From the IMG/VR virus record IMGVR_UViG_3300047550_006154, positions 1-20,590 of that record: DNA of 20,590 bases. One strand, 5' to 3'. Source of the DNA: a virus. The position numbers and the translations under genes are program-made. Positions 1 to 6,784 of the stretch are shown here, piece after piece. How positions within the stretch are numbered: the first letter of the stretch is position 1; every line of letters starts with the position of its first letter. A model generated the notes under the pieces. That model had not been told where the DNA came from. It saw only the letters and a program-made list of their open reading frames with translations, and made no database searches.

Positions 1-323
1 CAACAACACTTTCATCTGTTACGACAGCCGGTGCCTACACAGTCAGCGCATCAGCTGGAGTTCTAACAACTTATCTTCCAAATCCATCAGCTATTCCTGC
101 CGGAATGGTTGTGGTTAGAAGCGCCTCACCCTCAGCTCACATTCTAACGGGATCTTCTGGTGTTGTCGGAGTGAATATCTTCGCAGGTGCAGTTGGAGGC
201 CCTGTCGCAGAAGGCCAGAAGTTGACCTTCCCTGCCACAACAGGCGCATCAGTTGCCCTAATAAGTGACGGACGCGCTTATCTTATTGCTGCAACTTCTG
301 GCTCATTTACGATTGGAGCCTAG
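1..323 (+). CDS. C-terminal part of an unidentified virion surface/fibre-like protein (5' truncated)
   Basis: The reading frame (codons starting at base 3) is open from the left edge to the TAG at 321-323, so only about the last 106 residues are present and the true start lies outside the window. The visible part is rich in Ser, Thr, Ala, Gly and Val with very few charged residues and no cysteine. It reads like a beta-sandwich. The end (SDGRAYLIAATSGSFTI) resembles the closing beta-strands common in phage fibre, decoration and other virion surface proteins. An internal ATG at 105 is not the start, because the same composition continues upstream without interruption. Its place before the neck genes fits a head decoration or head-fibre protein, but I do not recognise the family and that role is inference. 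Confidence 0.6.
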   Translation, partial: TTLSSVTTAGAYTVSASAGVLTTYLPNPSAIPAGMVVVRSASPSAHILTGSSGVVGVNIFAGAVGGPVAEGQKLTFPATTGASVALISDGRAYLIAATSGSFTIGA

Positions 324-329
324 TAGCAC

Positions 330-557
330 ATGGGCGTAAGACAACCAACTGATGCTGAGATTGAGAATTATAAGAAGGCTCTTGAGAAAGAAGAGAGAAG
401 AAATCTTGAAAAGATTCAGAAATCACAGCCAGCTGAAGTAGCAGCTCCCGTTGATGTGAAAGAAGATCCCGTCTCTGACGTGGACACGAAGCCTCACATC
501 GAGACCGAGCCGGAAAAAGTGCCAATGACTTTTAAGCCTAAGAAAAAGATGTACTAG
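330..557 (+). CDS. Small highly charged hypothetical protein (75 aa)
   Basis: ATG at 330 lies 6 bases after the stop of the preceding gene, with no clear ribosome site, so it is probably translated by coupling. The 75-residue product is almost all charged or polar. A Glu/Lys/Arg-rich stretch (about residues 8-35) looks helical or coiled-coil. An Ala/Pro/Val and acidic linker follows, and the end is basic (KPKKKMY). There is no membrane segment, cysteine or recognisable domain. It is the last gene before the strong hairpin at 576-604, so it closes the upstream transcription unit. Small charged proteins like this in phage head regions are often minor virion or assembly-helper proteins, but nothing in the sequence proves that here. 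The charge bias and clean open frame support a real gene. Confidence 0.6.
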   Translation: MGVRQPTDAEIENYKKALEKEERRNLEKIQKSQPAEVAAPVDVKEDPVSDVDTKPHIETEPEKVPMTFKPKKKMY

Positions 558-575
558 TTTTAAAAGTCTCAAATG

Positions 576-604
576 AATCAGGCCCGGAATTTCCGGGCCT
601 GATT
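576..604 (+). terminator. Strong GC-rich hairpin, probable transcription terminator before the neck-gene unit
   Basis: A perfect inverted repeat has arms AATCAGGCCCGG (576-587) and CCGGGCCTGATT (593-604) around the 5-base loop 588-592. It sits 18 bases after the stop of the 75-aa gene and 38 bases before the gp13-like start. The T run after the stem is short (TTT, then ACTAC), so termination may be partial. The A run and T run on either side also permit activity in both directions. It is the clearest transcription boundary in the window. Confidence 0.75.
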
Positions 605-642
605 TACTACATACTTATAGATAGTACAGGAGACTTAGTCAC

Positions 643-1818
643 ATGTCATCCTTTAGCACAACACTAAGCCCTACTCCTTTTGGAATATTTGATTCTGATG
701 TCGCCTTCCAAGGAGACGCAGATAACATGGTCGTTTTTGTCAAAAGAAAGCTAGGCGACGACATACTATCTGTTGAACTCACCAAGAAAATGGTCTGGGG
801 GAATTTTGAAGAAGCCACACTTGAATACGGAAACATATTAAATCAATATCAGGCAAAATCTCAGCTTCTTACATACCTTGGCTTTAATACTGGATCTGGG
901 GATGAAGCAACAAATAGGCTACCACGAGAAAGCCTAGAATACTTGGGAAGATTTGCAGAGCCCTATGCTACAGAAGCAGGATTAGGAGGATCTTACAACC
1001 AATATTCTGGGTCCATAACTCTAAGACAAGGACAACAAGATTACGATCTATACTCTGACCTTGTAGGTGCAGACGGCATATCTCTTTTTAGTGGGAGTAA
1101 TAATTCATCTCCTCAAACAAAGATGAGAATAATGGAAGTCTTCCATTTCAGCCCACAAGCAGCATATAGATTTTTTGATACTACTTCCGCCATCAATTAT
1201 CTGAATAATGCTTTCTCTTTTGAATCATTTACACCAGAGACAATTTTTTATGTGCTTCCTGTGTTTGAAGACGTTCTGAGAGCTGGCATGCTTGATATTT
1301 CAAATCGAGTAAGAAGATCAAACTATTCGTACAAGGTGACAGGAACGAAGCTCAGAATATTCCCTACTCCGTCTTTAAACGAAGTTCCTAATAAGCTCTG
1401 GGTAAGGGTTAGATATTTTTCTAATCCTTTGAATCCTGCTTACAATGATCAGACGACTCAAGGTGTATCGAATATTTCAAATATTCCATTTGGAAATGTA
1501 AATTACACAAGAGTCAATAGCATGGGAAGACAGTGGATTAGGCAGTACACGCTTGCTCTGAGCATGGAACAATTAGGACTGATAAGAAACAAATTTGGAA
1601 CTCTCCCAATTCCAGGTGGAAACGTTACACTTAACGGATCAGATCTCATAGCAAAGGGAAGGGAGGACAAAACAAATCTCACGACGAAGCTAAGAGAAAT
1701 GCTTGAGACGCTAACATACGACAAGCTGATTGAGTCGGCAGCTGCAAGAGCTGAAAATCTTACAAAGCAGCTTTCTAAGGTGCCCGTTCCAAATGGCAAA
1801 GCGATATTCATGGGATGA
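643..1818 (+). CDS. 13: Neck protein, T4 gp13-like (head completion)
   Basis: A 391-residue protein resembling T4 gp13, which sits between portal and tail and completes the filled head so that the tail can dock. Two conserved blocks are visible. One near residues 33-62 reads VKRKLGDDILSVELT followed by an aromatic-rich helix (compare the RRLG...INVELT block of gp13). The other, at about 296-352, has RQWIRQYTLALSMEQLG, then PGGNVTLNG near 324 and a charged Lys/Glu helix. The ATG is set by a good ribosome site (AGGAGA, 628-633, 9 bases upstream). It is longer than T4 gp13 (309 aa), with the extra residues in the middle. The gp14-like and gp15-like genes follow directly in T4 order, which supports the call. 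It is the first gene after the hairpin at 576-604. Confidence 0.85.
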   Translation: MSSFSTTLSPTPFGIFDSDVAFQGDADNMVVFVKRKLGDDILSVELTKKMVWGNFEEATLEYGNILNQYQAKSQLLTYLGFNTGSGDEATNRLPRESLEYLGRFAEPYATEAGLGGSYNQYSGSITLRQGQQDYDLYSDLVGADGISLFSGSNNSSPQTKMRIMEVFHFSPQAAYRFFDTTSAINYLNNAFSFESFTPETIFYVLPVFEDVLRAGMLDISNRVRRSNYSYKVTGTKLRIFPTPSLNEVPNKLWVRVRYFSNPLNPAYNDQTTQGVSNISNIPFGNVNYTRVNSMGRQWIRQYTLALSMEQLGLIRNKFGTLPIPGGNVTLNGSDLIAKGREDKTNLTTKLREMLETLTYDKLIESAAARAENLTKQLSKVPVPNGKAIFMG

Positions 1819-1826
1819 TGTAAAAA

Positions 1827-2492
1827 ATGGCTAGACTTTTTGTAACACCTAGAGAAATTAATTTTATAAATGACATAACCAAAGAGCTTATCAAGGATGT
1901 CATTGGACAAAAGATATACTACTTTTCAATAAATGAAATAAAAACAAGAGTGCATGAAGTCTACGAGGAAGCACCAGATAAAATTTTTGAGACACCAATA
2001 GAGCTAGAATGCCTTGTGAAGTATTCACCCCAGCAGATTTCAACTAATAAGTTCGGCTCAGAAGAATACTACACAGTTGAATGCTACATCCAGGTAAGAG
2101 ATCTTATTGACAAGCAGATAGACTTTATGGAAGGAGACTTTTTCTCATACGGAGAAGTCTTTTTTGAAATAGTTCAGGCACCTAGATCAGATACAATCTT
2201 TGGTCAAATTGAACACAAGAGCTACATCACTATTACAGGTAAGCAGTCGAGAAAGGGACAATTTCTATCAAAGGTGTTTGGTCCAACGTCAGAGTGGTAC
2301 ACAGACAAGGATGCAGTTCAAGATACTTTCGTTCAACAGCGTGGGTTCGAAAATAACCGACAAGGTCCGACTGGTGACATACGTGCACTCCAGAAGAACG
2401 GAGTTCTCGATGCACCAATTACAGGACCCGCTGAAGTCTCACAGAAGGGCGATCCCGATCAGGTTGGATCCTCGTTTTATGATGAGTCATAA
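1827..2492 (+). CDS. 14: Neck protein, T4 gp14-like (head completion)
   Basis: A 221-residue protein with the signature of the gp14 neck family. Near residues 101-127 is MEGDFFSYGEVFFEIVQAP followed by an Ile-Phe-Gly-Gln segment. It matches the T4 gp14 pattern of a GD-[LF] turn, a strand ending FEI, then an aromatic or proline segment ending in LG/FGQ. The N-terminal part (TPREINFINDITKELIKDV) also fits. In T4, gp13 and gp14 form the neck that the terminated tail binds. The ATG lies 8 bases after the gp13-like stop with only a weak ribosome site, suggesting translational coupling. The C-terminal 45 residues are polar, Gln/Gly/Pro-rich and probably flexible. Identity rests on this block plus its place between gp13-like and gp15-like genes. 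Confidence 0.75.
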   Translation: MARLFVTPREINFINDITKELIKDVIGQKIYYFSINEIKTRVHEVYEEAPDKIFETPIELECLVKYSPQQISTNKFGSEEYYTVECYIQVRDLIDKQIDFMEGDFFSYGEVFFEIVQAPRSDTIFGQIEHKSYITITGKQSRKGQFLSKVFGPTSEWYTDKDAVQDTFVQQRGFENNRQGPTGDIRALQKNGVLDAPITGPAEVSQKGDPDQVGSSFYDES

Positions 2493-2494
2493 CA

Positions 2495-3679
2495 ATGCCA
2501 CCTAAAGAACAGCTAAAAAAGGGATATGAGGGATTTAATGTTCCAGAAAACTTCTCATTTCCCTCTTGCGGAATTGAAGATGTTGATCGAGCGCTTTTTG
2601 ATCTTTTTGATAAAAACCTAGCCTTTGAAGTCCACGTCAATGAACAGACCATTAAAGTCCCAGTTGTTTTTGCTGCAGGAGAAAGATTCGCGCTTACACG
2701 TCGTCAAAAACCCATCAGAGACAAAAACAATGCACTGATTCTACCGCTCATAGCAATAAAAAGATCCAGTGTGGGTTTCAAGACTGAGTCCGATGCTGGC
2801 GGAGTACCAATATCTTTTAGACAAAATACAGATTACGTCGTAAAGAAGCGTCTTTCACAGTCAGATAGAGATTATCAAAATATCGTAAATAAATTTTCTC
2901 TAAAAAATCAAGACAATGTTGCATCTAGAAAAAACTTTCTAGACAATAGTGCATCGCCTGGGTACGGTGCAATTCCAGGAACAATTGCATCGAGAAGAAA
3001 CGGACCTGGAATCGCTTTTGGAACTGGACGTTTAAATTTTGCGCTAGACAACAGCATCTCAAACAACATATTTGAAGTCATTACAATTCCTTATCCGATT
3101 TTTGTTCAGCTTAATTACGAGATCACATTCTGGACTCAGTACATGTCACAGATGAATCAGATTCTTGAAACCATGCTCATTAAGACTAGTGGGCAGGGGA
3201 GAGAGTTTCAAATTGTTTCAAACAAGGGTTTCACTTTTACTGCGTTTCTAATGGGGACGTTAACCTCTGGAGATAACTTCGAAAACTTCACGGCTACAGA
3301 AAGAATTATACGATACACGTTCTCTGTCCGAGTTCCAGCTTACATTCTAGCACCACGGCATCCTGGCCTTGGCAATCCAGCAAGAGTGTTCCAGACTGCT
3401 CCTGACGTTGTATTTGACACATATGAGATTAGGCAGCAAGTTACTGAGCCTGTTCACGTTGAAACTGCTGAAACTCGAGTTAATAAATTTTCTCTTAGTG
3501 ATGTAGAGGCGCTCGATGACACGGGTCGCCCAATCACAGATAGGAACAAAGAAACAATGGAAACTGTAATAAGTGATCCCAGTCCCAAGTATCAATCACT
3601 TGTAAAAAGGTCTCCGAGAAGCGGAGAGAAAATTTCTGCAGGTAGAATAATTAAGGACATAGAGACTACCAAGAACTAG
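2495..3679 (+). CDS. 15: Tail terminator / proximal tail sheath stabiliser, T4 gp15-like
   Basis: A 394-residue protein resembling T4 gp15, the hexamer that caps the finished tube and sheath and docks to the neck. Conserved blocks seen: VPVVFAAGERFALTRRQ from residue 55, leading to an ILPLIAI strand (compare the VPITYAS..F block of gp15), and PIFVQLNYEITFWTQYMSQM from residue 201, running into a Leu-rich helix (compare the YELSIFTRYEDDMFQI block). Between them is an insertion of about 100 residues rich in Arg, Ser and Asn. After residue 300 comes a polar tail. At 394 aa it is well above T4 gp15 (272 aa). ATG at 2495 follows the gp14-like stop by two bases with no ribosome site, so coupling is likely. 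It directly precedes the sheath genes it would lock. Confidence 0.85.
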   Translation: MPPKEQLKKGYEGFNVPENFSFPSCGIEDVDRALFDLFDKNLAFEVHVNEQTIKVPVVFAAGERFALTRRQKPIRDKNNALILPLIAIKRSSVGFKTESDAGGVPISFRQNTDYVVKKRLSQSDRDYQNIVNKFSLKNQDNVASRKNFLDNSASPGYGAIPGTIASRRNGPGIAFGTGRLNFALDNSISNNIFEVITIPYPIFVQLNYEITFWTQYMSQMNQILETMLIKTSGQGREFQIVSNKGFTFTAFLMGTLTSGDNFENFTATERIIRYTFSVRVPAYILAPRHPGLGNPARVFQTAPDVVFDTYEIRQQVTEPVHVETAETRVNKFSLSDVEALDDTGRPITDRNKETMETVISDPSPKYQSLVKRSPRSGEKISAGRIIKDIETTKN

Positions 3680-3724
3680 TCACTTCATGGCTAAGTGTGA
3701 TATGTATTTGATAAGAAAGCACTT

Positions 3725-3728
3725 GGAG
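3725..3728 (+). promoter_or_regulatory. Ribosome binding site that fixes the first sheath start
   Basis: GGAG at 3725-3728 lies 5 bases before ATG 3734. An in-frame GTG at 3728 overlaps this GGAG and would have no ribosome site of its own, so ATG 3734 (protein starting MAEVTYRSPGFF) is preferred over the longer reading. Confidence 0.65.
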
Positions 3729-3733
3729 TGAAA

Positions 3734-6700
3734 ATGGCAGAAGTAACTTATCGGTCTCCTGGTTTTTTTGAGGCCGAAATAGATCAGAGTGGGCCAACTC
3801 CTGGAGTTGTTGGAACTCCCGTGGGTTTGATTGGTACATCACCGATGGGGCCGGCATTTGTTCCAACAACTGTAACGTCACTCAGCGAGTTCACTTCCAT
3901 ATTCGGAGATGATGAGCTAAATAGATCTCCAGCATATTACGCAGCTCAAGAGTATTTCAAGAACGGAGAAGCTCTAACTTTCGTAAGAGTCCTCGGAGCA
4001 GGAGGAAATTCATCCTCTGGCGATATATTGACAACACAAACAAAGGGAACAACTGTAGGAGCAGGATTTGTAATTTCTGGATCACAGGCATTATCCCCTG
4101 CTATCGATAGAAGAGGAAAAGGATTTGTACAGTTCATAGTGGGAAAACACACGGTACAGTCTGGTAACATCCTTTCATCGTATCCGATTTTAACCCAGAA
4201 TAGCTCATTTCCAGGTGTGTCTGGGGGCAGCACAGTCAATCTAGTCAGAGGCATGCTTCTGCTGGCCTCTGGCACGCGCGCACAAATTTTGAGCAACAAC
4301 CAAGCCTATTCGATCTCGAATGTAAGCGATGATTTGGCTACTCCTGGATCTACTGGTGATTTCAAGATAGTAATCTCAAGTTCTTCTCCGTCTTTTGGAA
4401 GCACGGATGGATATACAGGAATAAAAATTTATACTGCCTCCCTTGATCCAGAGAGCAGTAACTACATTTCTAAGGTCTTGAATACATCTCCGACGCTCTT
4501 CCAGAAGAACGAGCATCTTCTTTACGCAGACTATCCCATTGAAACAACAATTGCATCTCATGAAATTGCTGCAAACACAGTTGCAATTGTTAGCGGGTCG
4601 AGCAACTTTTCATCTACAGGCGATGCAAATCTTCCATTTTCTAGAGGGTTTGGAAAATTTGATGTAAGATTTCAGCCAGCCAAGACGACTTCTTTTATAA
4701 GTCAGCCTTTCGTTGACAAGGAATACGACTTGTTCCACTTTGAAACGATAGGCGCTGGGTCTGATACAAGCACAAAGTTCAAGATCTCAATTTCCAATCT
4801 TAAGCGCTCAGATGATCCTACAAACCCCTACGGTACGTTCACAGTTCTAGTTAGAGATTTTTACGATACAGACCTCAATGTCATAATTCTAGAGCAATTT
4901 CCTCTGTGTGATTTGAACCCGGCGAGTAGCAGATATGTTGCAAAGGTTATAGGAGATAAAAAGAGATACTTCAACTTTGATGCTGTCTCTGAAAGTGAGA
5001 GAAGATTTATTTCTTCTGGAAAGTATCCAAACAATTCAAAGTACGTAAGAGTCGTAATGAATCCGGGAGTTGAATCTGGAAATGTTCCATCTACTGCTCT
5101 TCCGTTTGGATTCTCTGGGCTTCCTGTTATAAAGACGACCGATACTCTCACAATATCGGGAGATACAAGAAGATTTGGAATCACAGCAGTTGCCACTGGC
5201 TTGACTGCATCAGTTGTTCCTCCGGTTCCAATGCGATTTAAAGTCACGGTTGGCCAGACACAAGCATCACCAGCTTTCTTGGGTCAAGAAGGGACGCAAG
5301 AAAGAGTAAATGGTCAGCTTTATTGGGGCATCAAGACAGAAAAAGTCACAGACAATCTTGATCCAAATTCAGGAACCACTAGGAGCAGCTACTTTGACAA
5401 TGTTGTAAAATTCTCAGGTGTTCAAAATCTGGATATGCTTGTTACTGGGTCTGGTGCAAATACATTTGGTTCAAATAAGTTCACGCTTGCCAAGGTCGCG
5501 TTCCTCAACGGGTCAGTCTCTGATTTGACCGGAACAGTAAATCAGCACATGATTAACGCGTTTTATGGAAGAAGCTCAGTTCCTAGCGCACCAAATTATA
5601 CGATTACTTTTTCCGGTGAATCGCCTCGTATCACTTTTGCAACGCTGGCTACTCAGACCTCGCCCTACCAGTTCAATAGATTTAGTGATTTCACAAAATT
5701 TACGAATGTGATGTATGGTGGCTGGGATGGTACAAACATTCTTGATGTTGACATGGACACGCTCAACGATCGTGCGTCTTCTACAGAGACAGGTGGAAAA
5801 GCCATATCTTCCCTCGATATTGGATTAAGCGTCAGTTCAACATCGAACGTCTTCGGAACTTCAACGACAAATTCTATAGTCAACTCGTACAGGGGAGCAA
5901 TCAACATATTGACAGATCCTCTAGCTTCACGTGCAAACATTATTACAGTTCCTGGCATTAGAGATTCAAGCATTACAAATTATGCAATGCTTAGAACACG
6001 CCAGTATGCGCGTGGGTTCTATCTGATGGACATCCCAGCGTACGATGACTCAGGAACAAGGATATTTGAAGCAACTGACATGCCAGATGTCTCACGTACA
6101 ATTCAGACATTCTCTGGAAGAGGCTTGGATAACCGATATGCTGCAACTTATTTCCCAGACGTAAATCTCCTAGATAGTCAATCTGGAAGAAGGGTAAGAG
6201 TTCCAGCGTCAGTTGTTGCGCTTGGAGCCATTGCTCAAAATGACAAACTTGCTTTCCCGTGGTATGCACCTGCAGGATTCAATAGGGCATCACTTTCAGA
6301 TGTTACTGGTCTTGCAACACGCCTTACTAGCAACGACAGAGACAGTCTCTATGACGCTCGAATAAACCCGATTACTTCATTCCCGGGCGCAGGATTTGTT
6401 ATCTTTGGGCAAAAGACGCTCCAGATAGCAAGATCGGCACTTGATAGAGTTAACGTCATGAGAATGCTTATTGAGCTCGCAAGGCGCGTCTCTATTGTCG
6501 GTTTGCAGTACGTCTTTGAGCAAAATACGGCATCAGTCAGGGCTAGATTCTCAAATCAGCTAACATCAGAGCTCACGCTAGTTCAGAGTCAAAGCGGAAT
6601 TGATGCATTCAAGGTCATTATGGATGATACAAACAATACGCCATCTGACATAGAGCAAAACAAGCTTAACGGTAGAATACTGCTTGTTCCAACGCGAGCT

Positions 6701-6757
6701 GTAGAGTACATTGCAATTGATTTCATAATCACAAACGCAGGCGTTGAGTTCGTTTGA
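3734..6757 (+). CDS. 18: Tail sheath protein, first of two tandem paralogues (1007 aa)
   Basis: A contractile tail sheath subunit of the T4 gp18 type. The N-terminal block has GTPVGLIGTSPMGPAFVP from residue 27, a fold that starts nearly all phage sheath proteins. The C-terminal core has GGWDG at 662-666, a polymer-forming domain with NPITSFPGAGFVIFGQKT from residue 878, then an arm of helices including LDRVNVMRML and the final VEYIAIDFIITN strand. The middle (about 110-600) holds large surface domains, including DLNPASSRYVAKVIGD from 393 and NVPSTALPFGFSG from 450. At 1007 aa it far exceeds T4 gp18 (659 aa). Start ATG 3734 is chosen from the GGAG at 3725. A complete paralogue follows after 27 bases. 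No terminase genes separate it from the gp15-like gene, unlike T4. Confidence 0.93.
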   Translation: MAEVTYRSPGFFEAEIDQSGPTPGVVGTPVGLIGTSPMGPAFVPTTVTSLSEFTSIFGDDELNRSPAYYAAQEYFKNGEALTFVRVLGAGGNSSSGDILTTQTKGTTVGAGFVISGSQALSPAIDRRGKGFVQFIVGKHTVQSGNILSSYPILTQNSSFPGVSGGSTVNLVRGMLLLASGTRAQILSNNQAYSISNVSDDLATPGSTGDFKIVISSSSPSFGSTDGYTGIKIYTASLDPESSNYISKVLNTSPTLFQKNEHLLYADYPIETTIASHEIAANTVAIVSGSSNFSSTGDANLPFSRGFGKFDVRFQPAKTTSFISQPFVDKEYDLFHFETIGAGSDTSTKFKISISNLKRSDDPTNPYGTFTVLVRDFYDTDLNVIILEQFPLCDLNPASSRYVAKVIGDKKRYFNFDAVSESERRFISSGKYPNNSKYVRVVMNPGVESGNVPSTALPFGFSGLPVIKTTDTLTISGDTRRFGITAVATGLTASVVPPVPMRFKVTVGQTQASPAFLGQEGTQERVNGQLYWGIKTEKVTDNLDPNSGTTRSSYFDNVVKFSGVQNLDMLVTGSGANTFGSNKFTLAKVAFLNGSVSDLTGTVNQHMINAFYGRSSVPSAPNYTITFSGESPRITFATLATQTSPYQFNRFSDFTKFTNVMYGGWDGTNILDVDMDTLNDRASSTETGGKAISSLDIGLSVSSTSNVFGTSTTNSIVNSYRGAINILTDPLASRANIITVPGIRDSSITNYAMLRTRQYARGFYLMDIPAYDDSGTRIFEATDMPDVSRTIQTFSGRGLDNRYAATYFPDVNLLDSQSGRRVRVPASVVALGAIAQNDKLAFPWYAPAGFNRASLSDVTGLATRLTSNDRDSLYDARINPITSFPGAGFVIFGQKTLQIARSALDRVNVMRMLIELARRVSIVGLQYVFEQNTASVRARFSNQLTSELTLVQSQSGIDAFKVIMDDTNNTPSDIEQNKLNGRILLVPTRAVEYIAIDFIITNAGVEFV

Positions 6758-6784
6758 GAATACTTACGTCTAGGAGCAAATTAA

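Noticed and set aside
616-623. TATAGATA, one base off the T4 late promoter box TATAAATA, before the gp13-like gene
   Set aside because: Transcription would start about where the AGGAGA ribosome site (628-633) lies, leaving almost no leader. No other matching boxes were found before the other genes.
1503-1910. 135-codon open frame on the - strand
   Set aside because: It lies antisense to the well-supported gp13-like and gp14-like genes, and its product is a low-complexity Ser/Leu mixture typical of a shadow frame.
2200-2505. 101-codon + strand frame overlapping the gp14-like and gp15-like genes
   Set aside because: It lies almost wholly inside the gp14-like gene in another frame, with no ribosome site and no family resemblance.
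3611-3627. Hairpin TCTCCG/CGGAGA near the end of the gp15-like gene
   Set aside because: It has only 6 paired bases inside coding sequence and no T run. Such stems are expected by chance.
3728-3733. GTG start two codons upstream for the first sheath
   Set aside because: It overlaps the GGAG that serves ATG 3734, leaving no ribosome site for the GTG.
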